Of a stretch of DNA of 24,250 bases, positions 15,870-23,467 are shown piece after piece. Numbering within the stretch: the first letter of the stretch is position 1; the number at the start of each line of letters is the position of its first letter. Both the position numbers and the translations under genes were made by a program. Location: positions 1-24,250 of the forward strand of contig CAZIRB010000026.1 in NCBI GenBank assembly GCA_964541695.1, read 5' to 3'. This stretch comes from CAZKGE01 sp964541695 (GTDB lineage Bacteria > Bacillota > Clostridia > Christensenellales > CAG-138). Below the pieces are notes generated by a model. The model was not told the origin of the DNA and made no database searches. It saw only the letters and a program-made list of their open reading frames with translations.

Positions 15870-15989
15870 TTGGGATTTCAAAGGGCCTTCGGCCCTTTGG
15901 CGGAGGTTTGGAGGCGGAGCCCCCAACGTTCCCCTCGCCCCTCCACCGTTCTCCCTCGTTCCCTTCCGTTCCCCCCAATCCCGCGTTCC
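15870..15989 (+). repeat. Interspersed palindromic repeat, copy 5
   Basis: GGGATTTC, hairpin AAAGGGCCttcGGCCCTTT (15880-15898), hairpin around GGAGGCGGAGCCCCC (about 15910-15925), then a tail of CGTTCCC-like blocks directly abutting the promoter at 15990. It lies head to head with copy 4, about 90 bases apart, with the terminator between them. Confidence 0.8.
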
Positions 15990-16018
15990 TTGACAGTACC
16001 TGCCCCCCGTGCTAGAAT
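15990..16018 (+). promoter_or_regulatory. Consensus promoter of the polysaccharide operon
   Basis: TTGACA (15990-15995), a 17-base spacer and TAGAAT (16013-16018). Expected start is near 16025, leaving a 45-base leader with AGAGGAG at 16059-16065. No other promoter of this quality is seen up to the window end, so it may drive all eight genes. Confidence 0.85.
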
Positions 16019-16069
16019 TTTTTCATATCATAGGTTAAATTGCCGGTCCTTTTGGGACAGAGGAGCTGC

Positions 16070-16693
16070 ATGTACCCGTACTGTAAACGGCTGCTGGACA
16101 TACTCGCCGCGCTGACCTGCGGCGTGCTGCTGCTGCCGCTGCTGCTAATTTTGATCGTGCTGATCCGGCTGGACTCGCCGGGCAGGGCGGTGTTTACGCA
16201 AAAGCGCGTGGGCCGCGGCAAGCGGACGTTCCTATTATATAAGTTTCGCACGATGCGGATCGACACGCCGCACGACGTACCGACGCATTTACTGGCCGAT
16301 CCGCAGCGGTATATCACGCGCGCGGGGCGGTTCTTGCGCAAAACGAGCCTGGACGAGCTGCCGCAGCTGTGGAACGTGCTGATCGGCGATATGTCGTTCG
16401 TGGGCCCGCGGCCGGCGCTGTGGAACCAGTTTGACCTCGTCGCCGAGCGCGACAGGTATCCGGGCCGCGGCGGCAGAACGCCGAACGACGTGCGGCCGGG
16501 GCTGACGGGCTGGGCGCAGGTCAACGGCCGCGACGAGCTGGAGATCCACGAGAAGGCGCGGCTCGACGGCGAGTACGTAAAGAATATGAGCCTCATTTTC
16601 GACCTTGTGTGCGCGCTGCGCACGCTGCGCACGGTCGCGCGCGCGGAGGGCGTGCGCGAGGGCGGCACGGGCGCAAAGGGGGACGCGCGATGA
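16070..16693 (+). CDS. Initiating sugar-1-phosphate transferase (PglC/WcaJ-type)
   Basis: Transfers a sugar-1-phosphate from a UDP-sugar to undecaprenyl phosphate, the first step of surface polysaccharide repeat-unit synthesis at the inner membrane. At 207 residues it is the minimal monotopic form. Seen are one N-terminal (re-entrant) hydrophobic helix (about 8-34), VFTQKRVGRGKRTFLLYKFRTM-type block (41-62), the catalytic Asp95-Glu96 in SLDELPQ, and GDMSFVGPRP and RPGLTGWAQVNGR motifs. The ATG at 16070 is preceded by AGAGGAG (short spacing); a TTG at 16040 would add ten residues without a ribosome binding site. Stop and next start overlap (ATGA 16690-16693). The actual sugar cannot be read, but UDP-GlcNAc, UDP-Gal or a derivative is likely. 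Confidence 0.93.
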   Translation: MYPYCKRLLDILAALTCGVLLLPLLLILIVLIRLDSPGRAVFTQKRVGRGKRTFLLYKFRTMRIDTPHDVPTHLLADPQRYITRAGRFLRKTSLDELPQLWNVLIGDMSFVGPRPALWNQFDLVAERDRYPGRGGRTPNDVRPGLTGWAQVNGRDELEIHEKARLDGEYVKNMSLIFDLVCALRTLRTVARAEGVREGGTGAKGDAR

Positions 16694-17925
16694 ACGTGAC
16701 GCTGGTCACCGCGTACTTTTTCCCCGAGGTCACGTCGGTCACGCATCTGCTGGCCGACCTGGCCGCCGATCTGGCGCGCTGCGGCCACCGCGTGACGGTG
16801 GTGACGAACCTGGCCTGCCGCGGTCTCGACGAGGAAACGGTATGCGCCTACCGTTCCCGCTGTGACGAAGCGACCGCGGACAATGTGCGCGTGCTGCGTG
16901 TCGGCGCAAAAAGCCGCGAGACGGGCGGGCTTATTTGGCGCGGGCTGCGGTTTTTTGTCAACACGCTCGCGCTGTACCGCGCGGCAGCCAAGGTCGAGAC
17001 GGACGCGTACCTGATCAACAGCATGCCGCCGTACCTGGGCCTGGTCGGCGCGCGGCTTGCTAAAAAGCGGCCGACGGTCTATATTTTGCAGGATTTGTTT
17101 CCGGACAGCGTGATCGCGATGGGGAAGCTAAAAAAGAGCGGCCTACTCGCGCGGTTGTTTCACGGCATGGAGCGGCATACGTACCGGAAGAATACGAGGC
17201 TTATTACGATCTCGGACGACATGCGCGATACGCTGCTGAAAAAAGGCGTGCCCGCGGACAAGCTCGACGTAATCGGCAACTGGATCGACGCCGACGCGAT
17301 ACGGCGCGTGGCGCGCGCGGACAACGCGCTGTTCGACTCTTTTGGCCTCGACCGCGGCGGTTTTTACGCCGTGTACGCGGGCGCGCTCGGCATTCTGCAG
17401 GACCTCGACACGGTGCTCGACGCGGCCAAGCTGGTCGTAAAAGAGGCCGACGAAGTGCGTTTCGTGCTGATCGGCAGCGGCGGGCGCGAGCGGGAGCTGC
17501 GCGAACGGATCGCGCGCGAGGGCATCGATAGCGTGAGCATGTTCCCGCTGCAGCCCGTTTCGCGCGCGGCGGAGGTGTACAGCCTGGGCGACGTGTCGCT
17601 CGTGCCGCTGGCAAAGGACGCGACCGGCATCGCGCTGCCGTCCAAGACGTGGACGGCGATGGCCGCGGGGAGCTTTGTGATCGCGGCGGCGGACAAAAAC
17701 AGCGCGTTCGAGCAATTGATTGCGCAGGCGGGCGGCGCGGCCGTACCGCCGGGGGACGCGGGCGCGCTCGCGGACGCGGTGCTCGCGGCTTACAGGGGCC
17801 GCGCGTCGCTTGCCGGTCGGGGCGCAAAGGGCCGCGCGTTCGCCGCGGAGCACCTGTCGCGAAAGGCCGCGACGAAACGGTACGAGCAGGCGCTGTTTGC
17901 TGCGGCGCGGCGGAGGAAGGGGTAA
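16690..17925 (+). CDS. Family 4 glycosyltransferase, WbuB-like
   Basis: A 411-residue cytosolic/peripheral GT-B enzyme. It begins MNVTLVTAYFFPEVTSVTHL, the N-terminal Rossmann start of WbuB-type transferases, with ILQDLFPDSVIAMGKLK and RLITISDDMRDTLL in the first domain. The second domain shows YAGALGILQDLDTVLDA, VLIGSGGRERELRE and the nucleotide-sugar loop LPSKTWTAMAAGSFVI. In E. coli O26 WbuB is linked with fnlABC and is thought to add N-acetyl-L-fucosamine; the same neighbour set here supports FucNAc as donor (inference). Start ATG 16690 overlaps the previous stop by ATGA; the longer upstream frame is a shadow of the transferase gene. Confidence 0.9.
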   Translation: MNVTLVTAYFFPEVTSVTHLLADLAADLARCGHRVTVVTNLACRGLDEETVCAYRSRCDEATADNVRVLRVGAKSRETGGLIWRGLRFFVNTLALYRAAAKVETDAYLINSMPPYLGLVGARLAKKRPTVYILQDLFPDSVIAMGKLKKSGLLARLFHGMERHTYRKNTRLITISDDMRDTLLKKGVPADKLDVIGNWIDADAIRRVARADNALFDSFGLDRGGFYAVYAGALGILQDLDTVLDAAKLVVKEADEVRFVLIGSGGRERELRERIAREGIDSVSMFPLQPVSRAAEVYSLGDVSLVPLAKDATGIALPSKTWTAMAAGSFVIAAADKNSAFEQLIAQAGGAAVPPGDAGALADAVLAAYRGRASLAGRGAKGRAFAAEHLSRKAATKRYEQALFAAARRRKG

Positions 17926-17927
17926 GC

Positions 17928-18959
17928 ATGTTCAAGGACAAGACGCTTCTGATCACGGGCGGCACGGGGAGCTTCGGCAACGCGGTGCTCGAACGGTTTT
18001 TGGACACGGACGTTTCCGAGATCCGCATCTTCTCGCGCGACGAGAAGAAGCAGGACGATATGCGAAGGAAATACTGCTCCGACAAGGTCCAGTTCTTTAT
18101 CGGCGACGTGCGCGACCCGGCGTCCGTAATCAACGTCATGCACGGCGTCGACTACATCTTCCACGCGGCGGCGCTCAAGCAGGTGCCGTCGTGCGAGTTT
18201 TTCCCGGTCGAGGCGGTCAAGACGAACGTGCTCGGCACGGACAACGTGCTCGCGGCGGCGATACAGGCGCGCGTACGGAAGATCGTCTGCCTGTCGACGG
18301 ACAAGGCGGCCTACCCGGTCAACGCGATGGGCACGTCAAAGGCGATGATGGAGAAGGTTGTCGTAGCCAGGTCCCGCACCGTCGACGAAAAGGATACCGC
18401 GATCTGCTGCACGCGCTACGGCAACGTGATGTGCTCGCGCGGGTCGGTGATCCCGCTGTTCGTCGAGCAGATCAAAGCCGGCGCGCCGCTGACGGTCACG
18501 GACCCGGGGATGACGCGGTTCATCATGAGCCTCGACGAGGCGGTCGACCTCGTGACGTACGCGTTCGAGCGCGGCAATACGGGCGACATCCTCGTGCAGA
18601 AGGCGCCCGCGTGCACGATCGGCGTGCTGGCCGAGGCGGTGACCGGATTGTTTCACGTGAAAACGGAGGTTAAGATCATCGGCATCCGTCATGGCGAGAA
18701 GAAGTACGAGACGCTTTTAACAAACGAGGAGTGCGCGCGCGCGCTCGACCTGGGCGGCTACTACCGCGTGCCGCGCGACGGACGGAGCCTGAACTACGAG
18801 AAGTACTTCGACGTGGGGCGCACCGAGGGGAGCGGGCTGACGGAGTTCAACTCGAACAACACGCGTCTCCTAAACGCGGACGAGGTGCGGGAGAAGCTGA
18901 TGCAGCAGCCGTACATTCGGCGCGAGCTTGCCGCATTCTTCAAAGGGGCGATGGCATGA
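17928..18959 (+). CDS. fnlA: UDP-GlcNAc 4,6-dehydratase/5-epimerase (FnlA/CapE/WbjB)
   Basis: First enzyme of UDP-N-acetyl-L-fucosamine synthesis: converts UDP-GlcNAc to 4-keto-6-deoxy intermediates with 3- or 5-epimerisation. It is a 343-residue extended short-chain dehydrogenase with NAD-binding GGTGSFG (11-17), FHAAALKQVP (78-87), and the active-site stretch STDKAAYPVNAMGTSK (123-138). As in CapE, the usual SDR Tyr-x-x-x-Lys is represented by Met-x-x-x-Lys. RHGEKKYETLL near residue 255 is another family block. Start ATG 17928 follows GGAGGAAGGGG (17912-17922). It overlaps the next gene by ATGA. The order A-B-C matches E. coli O26, P. aeruginosa O11 and S. aureus cap clusters. Confidence 0.94.
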   Translation: MFKDKTLLITGGTGSFGNAVLERFLDTDVSEIRIFSRDEKKQDDMRRKYCSDKVQFFIGDVRDPASVINVMHGVDYIFHAAALKQVPSCEFFPVEAVKTNVLGTDNVLAAAIQARVRKIVCLSTDKAAYPVNAMGTSKAMMEKVVVARSRTVDEKDTAICCTRYGNVMCSRGSVIPLFVEQIKAGAPLTVTDPGMTRFIMSLDEAVDLVTYAFERGNTGDILVQKAPACTIGVLAEAVTGLFHVKTEVKIIGIRHGEKKYETLLTNEECARALDLGGYYRVPRDGRSLNYEKYFDVGRTEGSGLTEFNSNNTRLLNADEVREKLMQQPYIRRELAAFFKGAMA

Positions 18960-20065
18960 AGCTGCTCATCACGGGCGCGAACGGCTTCCTCGGGCAGAAT
19001 CTGGCCGAGGCGCTGCAAACGGCGGGCAATCACGAGCTGGTCCTGACCGACGTGGGTACGGACCGCGCGGTATTGGCGCGCGCGGCGGCGGACTGCGAAT
19101 TCGTATTCCACCTGGCGGGCGCGAACCGGCCCAAGGACGAGGCGGAGTTTATGCGCGGCAACCGCGACGCGCTTGCGGACACGCTCGGGCTGCTCGAGCG
19201 CGCGGGCAACCGTGCACCGGTGCTGCTCTCCAGCTCGACGCAGGCCGAGAAGGACAACCCATACGGAAAGAGCAAGCGCGCGGCCGAGGAGCTGCTGCTT
19301 GAATACGGCAAACGCACGGGTATTCCGGTGTACGCGTTCCGCTTCCCGAACATATTCGGCAAGTGGTCGAGGCCGAACTACAACAGCGCCGTGGCGACGT
19401 TCTGCTACAACATCGCGCGCGGCCTTCCCATTGCGGTCAACGGCGACGATACGAAGTTGAGCCTCATCTACGTCGACGACGCGGTCACATCGATGATTGC
19501 CGCGCTGGACGGGACGACTGAAAAGGACGGGGACTACTGCAAGGCGTCGCCCGCCTACGAGACGACGCTCGGCGAGGTCGTGGAACTGATCCGCTCGTTC
19601 CGGGCGAGCCGGGAAACGCTGTTTTTGCCGCAGCTGCCCGAGGGGCTTCCCCGCAAGCTCTACGCCACGTACACGAGCTTCCTGCCGGAGAACGCGTTCT
19701 CGTACGCGCTGAATCAGCAGTCGGACGCGCGCGGCAGCTTTACGGAGTTTGTCAAGACCGAGGCGTACGGCCAGGTGTCGGTCAACACGAGCCGCCCCGG
19801 CGTCGTCAAGGGCAACCACTACCACAGGATCAAGACGGAGAAGTTCCTTGTCGTGTCGGGCGAGGCGGTGATCCGATTCCGCAGGGTGAACGGCGACGTC
19901 GTGCTGGAGTACCCGGTCAGCGGCAAAAAGCCTGAGGTCGTCGACATCCCCGCGGGGTACGCGCACAGCATCGAGAACGTCGGAAGCGGCGATCTTGTCA
20001 CCGTGATGTGGGCGAGCGAGCCGTTCGACCCCGCGCGGCCGGACACCTACGCGATGGAGGTTTAG
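18956..20065 (+). CDS. fnlB: Bifunctional SDR-cupin reductase/epimerase (FnlB/CapF/WbjC)
   Basis: Second enzyme of the UDP-L-FucNAc pathway: epimerises and reduces the 4-keto sugar from FnlA to UDP-N-acetyl-6-deoxy-L-talosamine. It has 369 residues in two domains. The N-terminal SDR (1-245) has GANGFLG (7-13), STQ and catalytic Tyr103/Lys107 in YGKSK. The C-terminal cupin (250-365) carries the metal ligands His288, His290, Glu295 and His337 in NHYHRIKTEKF and GYAHSIEN. Both active sites look complete and the length matches CapF. Start ATG 18956 overlaps the FnlA stop; the frame opening at 18731 is a shadow. It is followed after one base by fnlC. Confidence 0.95.
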   Translation: MKLLITGANGFLGQNLAEALQTAGNHELVLTDVGTDRAVLARAAADCEFVFHLAGANRPKDEAEFMRGNRDALADTLGLLERAGNRAPVLLSSSTQAEKDNPYGKSKRAAEELLLEYGKRTGIPVYAFRFPNIFGKWSRPNYNSAVATFCYNIARGLPIAVNGDDTKLSLIYVDDAVTSMIAALDGTTEKDGDYCKASPAYETTLGEVVELIRSFRASRETLFLPQLPEGLPRKLYATYTSFLPENAFSYALNQQSDARGSFTEFVKTEAYGQVSVNTSRPGVVKGNHYHRIKTEKFLVVSGEAVIRFRRVNGDVVLEYPVSGKKPEVVDIPAGYAHSIENVGSGDLVTVMWASEPFDPARPDTYAMEV

Positions 20066-20066
20066 T

Positions 20067-21197
20067 ATGGCAAGGAAGCTGAAGCTCATGACCGTGCTCG
20101 GCACGCGGCCCGAGGTCATCCGGCTCTCCGCCGTCATCCAGTGCGCGGACCGGTACTTCGACCACGTGCTCGTGCACACGGGCCAGAACTACGACTATGC
20201 GCTCAACCAGATCTTCTTCGACGAGCTCGGGCTGCGTGCGCCGGACCACTACTTAGGCAGCGCGGGGAGTACGCTCGGCGAGACGCTCGGCAACATCATC
20301 GCGCGCTCGTACGCCGTGCTGGAGCAAACGCACCCGGACGCGCTGCTCGTGCTCGGGGACACGAACTCCGCCCTGTGCGCGATTCCGGCAAAGCGGCTCA
20401 AGATCCCGATATTCCACATGGAGGCCGGCAACCGCTGCTGGGACTGGAACGTGCCGGAGATGGTCAACCGCACGATCGTCGACCATATCGCGGACATCAA
20501 TTTGCCGTACACGGAAAACTCACGCAACTACCTGCTCTCCGAGGGCATCGACGGCAAGACGATATTCGTGACCGGCTCGCCCATGCGCGAGGTGCTGGCC
20601 AAGCACCGCGCGAGCATCGAAAACAGCGATGTGCTCGGGCGGCTGGGCCTGGGGGCGGGCGGCTACATCCTGCTCTCCGCGCACCGCGAGGAGAACATCG
20701 ACGACGAAAAGCACTTTCTTTCCCTGATGACGGCGGTCAACGGAATCGCCGAAACGTACGCCCTGCCCGTGATCTACTCGACGCACCCGCGCAGCAAAAA
20801 GTTTATCGAGCGGCGCAATTTTGCCTTCAACCCGCTGGTAAAAAGCCTGCCGCCGTTCGGCTTCTTCGACTACAACAAGCTCCAGATGAACGCGTACTGC
20901 GTGCTGTCGGACAGCGGAACTTTGTCCGAGGAGTCCGCGCTGCTGGACTTTGCCGGCGTATTAATCCGCACGTCGACCGAGCGGCCCGAGGCGCTCGACG
21001 CGGGCACGGTCGTGCTCGGCGGCGTGACCGCGGACGAGATCATGCAGTCGCTCGAGCTGGCCGTCGCGATGCAAAAAAACGGCGAGCCGCGTTCGCTGCC
21101 GCGCGACTACCGCGACGAAAACGTATCGGTCAAGGTGGTCAAAATCATCGAAAGTTACGCCCGGATCGTGAACGAAACGACCTGGAAAAAAGGATAG
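20067..21197 (+). CDS. fnlC: UDP-N-acetyl-L-talosamine 2-epimerase (FnlC/CapG/WbjD)
   Basis: Last step to UDP-N-acetyl-L-fucosamine, a C2 epimerisation by a WecB-fold enzyme. It has 376 residues, close to CapG. Family marks are VLGTRPEVIRLSAV (10-23), HTGQNYD, GDTNSAL, FHMEAGNRCWD, the catalytic-region SAHREENID and SDSGTLSEES. The GNRCWD and GDTNS variants fit the FnlC branch better than WecB (usually GLRT and GDTTT). The start ATG 20067 has GGAGG at 20056-20060, inside the end of fnlB. It is followed after one base by the flippase gene. Confidence 0.94.
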   Translation: MARKLKLMTVLGTRPEVIRLSAVIQCADRYFDHVLVHTGQNYDYALNQIFFDELGLRAPDHYLGSAGSTLGETLGNIIARSYAVLEQTHPDALLVLGDTNSALCAIPAKRLKIPIFHMEAGNRCWDWNVPEMVNRTIVDHIADINLPYTENSRNYLLSEGIDGKTIFVTGSPMREVLAKHRASIENSDVLGRLGLGAGGYILLSAHREENIDDEKHFLSLMTAVNGIAETYALPVIYSTHPRSKKFIERRNFAFNPLVKSLPPFGFFDYNKLQMNAYCVLSDSGTLSEESALLDFAGVLIRTSTERPEALDAGTVVLGGVTADEIMQSLELAVAMQKNGEPRSLPRDYRDENVSVKVVKIIESYARIVNETTWKKG

Positions 21198-21198
21198 C

Positions 21199-22533
21199 AT
21201 GGGAATTTTTTCGCGCGCCGACTCGCCGCTTTTAAAGCGCTTTGCGGCAAACACCGGCTGGCTCGTCGCGCAGAACGTGTTTCAATACATCCTCTCGGCG
21301 GTCATCGGCATACTCGCCGCGCGGTACATGGGCCCGGGCAACTACGGCGTGCTCGGCTACGGCGCGAGCCTGATGGCGATGTTTCTGCCGCTGTGCACGC
21401 TCGGTATCGACGGCGTGCAGATCCCCGCGATGCTCGACGCGCCGGAAAAACAGGGCGAGATCGTCGGCACCGCGCTGTTATTGCGCTTAACTAGCTCCGC
21501 GCTGTCGATTCTGTGCATCGTCGCCCTCGTGCGCGTGCTCGAACCCGATAACAGGCTCCTGCTTGTCGTGACGGCGCTGCAATCGCTGCAGCTCCTGTTC
21601 CAGATGTTCGACGCGTTCCGGCTGTGGTTCCAAATGGAGCTATTGAGCAAGTACACCGCCATCGGCTCCGCGGTCGGGAACCTCGCCTGCTCGGCCTGGC
21701 GCATCGCGCTGCTCATCCGCGGCGCGTCGGTGGAGTGGTTTGCGCTGACCTCCGTCGTGCAGATGCTGACCAACTACCTTTTCGTCGTGCCGATGTTCTT
21801 TGCCCGCGCAAAGCTGCGCCTCTCGTTCTCGTTTGCCGCGGCGAAGGCGCTGCTCGGCCGCGGCTATCATTTCATCCTCTCCGGCCTGACGGTCGCCATC
21901 ACGAACTATTTCGGCAGGATCCTGCTTGCAAACCAGCTCGGCGAGACGGCGCTCGGGTACTACAACGCCGCGTCGGCCATCGCGCTTCTGTGGATATTCG
22001 TGCCGCAGGCGCTCGTCGACTCGGCCACGCCCGTGCTGCTCGAGACGAAGAAGCATAACCCGGACGCGTTTACACCGCGCTACCAGGCCGTGCACCTTGC
22101 CGTGTTCGGCATCGGCGCGCTCGCTGCCGTCGGCCTTGCCGTGCTCGCGCCGTGGGTTGTGACATTCCTGTACAGCGAGACATACCTGCCCGCCGCGCCG
22201 CTTTTGCGCGTTTTGTCCGTGACGGGGCTGCTCACTTCGGTCGGCGTGTCGCGCGGCATCTGGGTGCTGGCGGAGGACAAGCTCAAATACGTCAAATACT
22301 ATTGCGGGATCGGCGCGGCCGCGAGCGTTCTGTTCAACACGGCGGGCATCGCGCTCTTCGGCATGACCGGCGCGGCTTACGCCGCGGTGCTGACGGGCCT
22401 CGTGCAGGCGTTCGGCGCGCCGCTGCTGTTTCCGGGCACGCGCGCGTTTACGGCGCAGTATTTCGGCTCGTTCCGGCAGGCGCGGCGGCTGATAGCGGAG
22501 CTTTTGGGGAGGGAAAAAGATGGGAAATCATAA
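21199..22533 (+). CDS. Wzx-type polysaccharide repeat-unit flippase
   Basis: Integral membrane protein of 444 residues with about 12-14 hydrophobic segments, belonging to the polysaccharide transport (MOP) superfamily. It would move the lipid-linked repeat unit across the membrane. The N-terminus is typical: NTGWLVAQNVFQYILS and the loop ARYMGPGNYGVLGYG; a later FYNAASAI-like segment (YYNAASAIALLW) also fits. It starts one base after the fnlC stop, with AAAAAAGGA upstream, and its 3' end overlaps the next gene by 14 bases. No Wzy polymerase is seen inside the window; it would be expected to the right. Confidence 0.92.
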   Translation: MGIFSRADSPLLKRFAANTGWLVAQNVFQYILSAVIGILAARYMGPGNYGVLGYGASLMAMFLPLCTLGIDGVQIPAMLDAPEKQGEIVGTALLLRLTSSALSILCIVALVRVLEPDNRLLLVVTALQSLQLLFQMFDAFRLWFQMELLSKYTAIGSAVGNLACSAWRIALLIRGASVEWFALTSVVQMLTNYLFVVPMFFARAKLRLSFSFAAAKALLGRGYHFILSGLTVAITNYFGRILLANQLGETALGYYNAASAIALLWIFVPQALVDSATPVLLETKKHNPDAFTPRYQAVHLAVFGIGALAAVGLAVLAPWVVTFLYSETYLPAAPLLRVLSVTGLLTSVGVSRGIWVLAEDKLKYVKYYCGIGAAASVLFNTAGIALFGMTGAAYAAVLTGLVQAFGAPLLFPGTRAFTAQYFGSFRQARRLIAELLGREKDGKS

Positions 22534-23467
22534 AAACCGCCCAAGCTTTGCCGCGCGCGCGCGCGCCGGTTATCAAAAGCTGTCCGAGAGCATGTACCGC
22601 GCGCTTTCGCTCCTTTCGCCCGCTTGGAACAGCCGGCTGCGCTGGAAAAAGTTCTACGGTTTCCCGCTGAACCTGAAGAATCCGGTCACGTTCAACGAGA
22701 AGATCATGTTCCTCAAGCTCCGCTATTATAACGATAGCCCCGCGGTGAAGCGGCTCGCGCACAAGGCGCTTGCGCGCAAATTTGTGGAGGACCGCGGCCT
22801 TAGGGACATCCTGCCGGACTGCTACGGCGTCTGGAACGCGGTGGACGATATCCCGTGGGGGACGCTGCCGGACCGCTTCATCGTCAAGACCGCGCTGGGC
22901 TGCGGCTCGCACGTGATCTGCCGCGACAGGCGGGCGTTCGACACGGAGGCCGCGGCGCAAACGCTGCAAAGGACCTGGTCGAGCCGCGATTACCTGCTGT
23001 ATTCGGAGCTCCAGTACCGGCCCGCGCGATACGCGCCGCAGCAGGCGCTGTGCGAGCGGCTGCTGGATACCGAAGGTGGCGCGGCGCCGGACGATTTCAA
23101 GCTCTACTGCTACCACGGCGAGCCGCGGTACATCCTGTACTGTTTCGATCGCGGCGCGGACGGCCACGCGAAGTTCATGATGTTCGACACGGACTGGAAC
23201 TACCTGCCGCGGCTGCTGAAGGACCGGTACGAACCCGTGCCGGCAAGGCCGAGCTCGCTCGGCCGCATGCTCGAAATCGCTAGGACGCTCTCGGCGGGTT
23301 TCCCGTTCGTGCGCGTCGACCTGTACGAGGAGCATGGGAAGCCGATATTCGGCGAATTAACGTTCACGCCGTCGGGCGCGCTGGACGACGACTACACGCC
23401 GGAGGGCGCCCGCATGCTGGGCGAGCCGCTGGACGTAGGGAGCGTCGACCGGGAGGCGCTCAAATGA
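22520..23467 (+). CDS. TupA-like ATP-grasp protein
   Basis: A 315-residue cytosolic protein of the TupA-like ATP-grasp group found in surface-polysaccharide clusters, named after the teichuronopeptide gene of Bacillus halodurans. Visible blocks are NEKIMFLKLRYYN (54-66), RFIVKTALGCGSHVI (ATP-binding Lys and glycine loop, about 118-132), DFKLYCYHGEPRYI (metal/ATP site) and FPFVRVDLYEEHGKPIFGE with the C-terminal catalytic Asp and Glu. By family logic it would join an amino acid or another amine to a carboxyl group on the sugar by ATP-driven ligation, though the acceptor is unproven. GGGGAGGG lies 7 bases before ATG 22520, inside the flippase gene. The stop overlaps the next start (ATGA 23464-23467). 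Confidence 0.88.
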   Translation: MGNHKNRPSFAARARAGYQKLSESMYRALSLLSPAWNSRLRWKKFYGFPLNLKNPVTFNEKIMFLKLRYYNDSPAVKRLAHKALARKFVEDRGLRDILPDCYGVWNAVDDIPWGTLPDRFIVKTALGCGSHVICRDRRAFDTEAAAQTLQRTWSSRDYLLYSELQYRPARYAPQQALCERLLDTEGGAAPDDFKLYCYHGEPRYILYCFDRGADGHAKFMMFDTDWNYLPRLLKDRYEPVPARPSSLGRMLEIARTLSAGFPFVRVDLYEEHGKPIFGELTFTPSGALDDDYTPEGARMLGEPLDVGSVDREALK

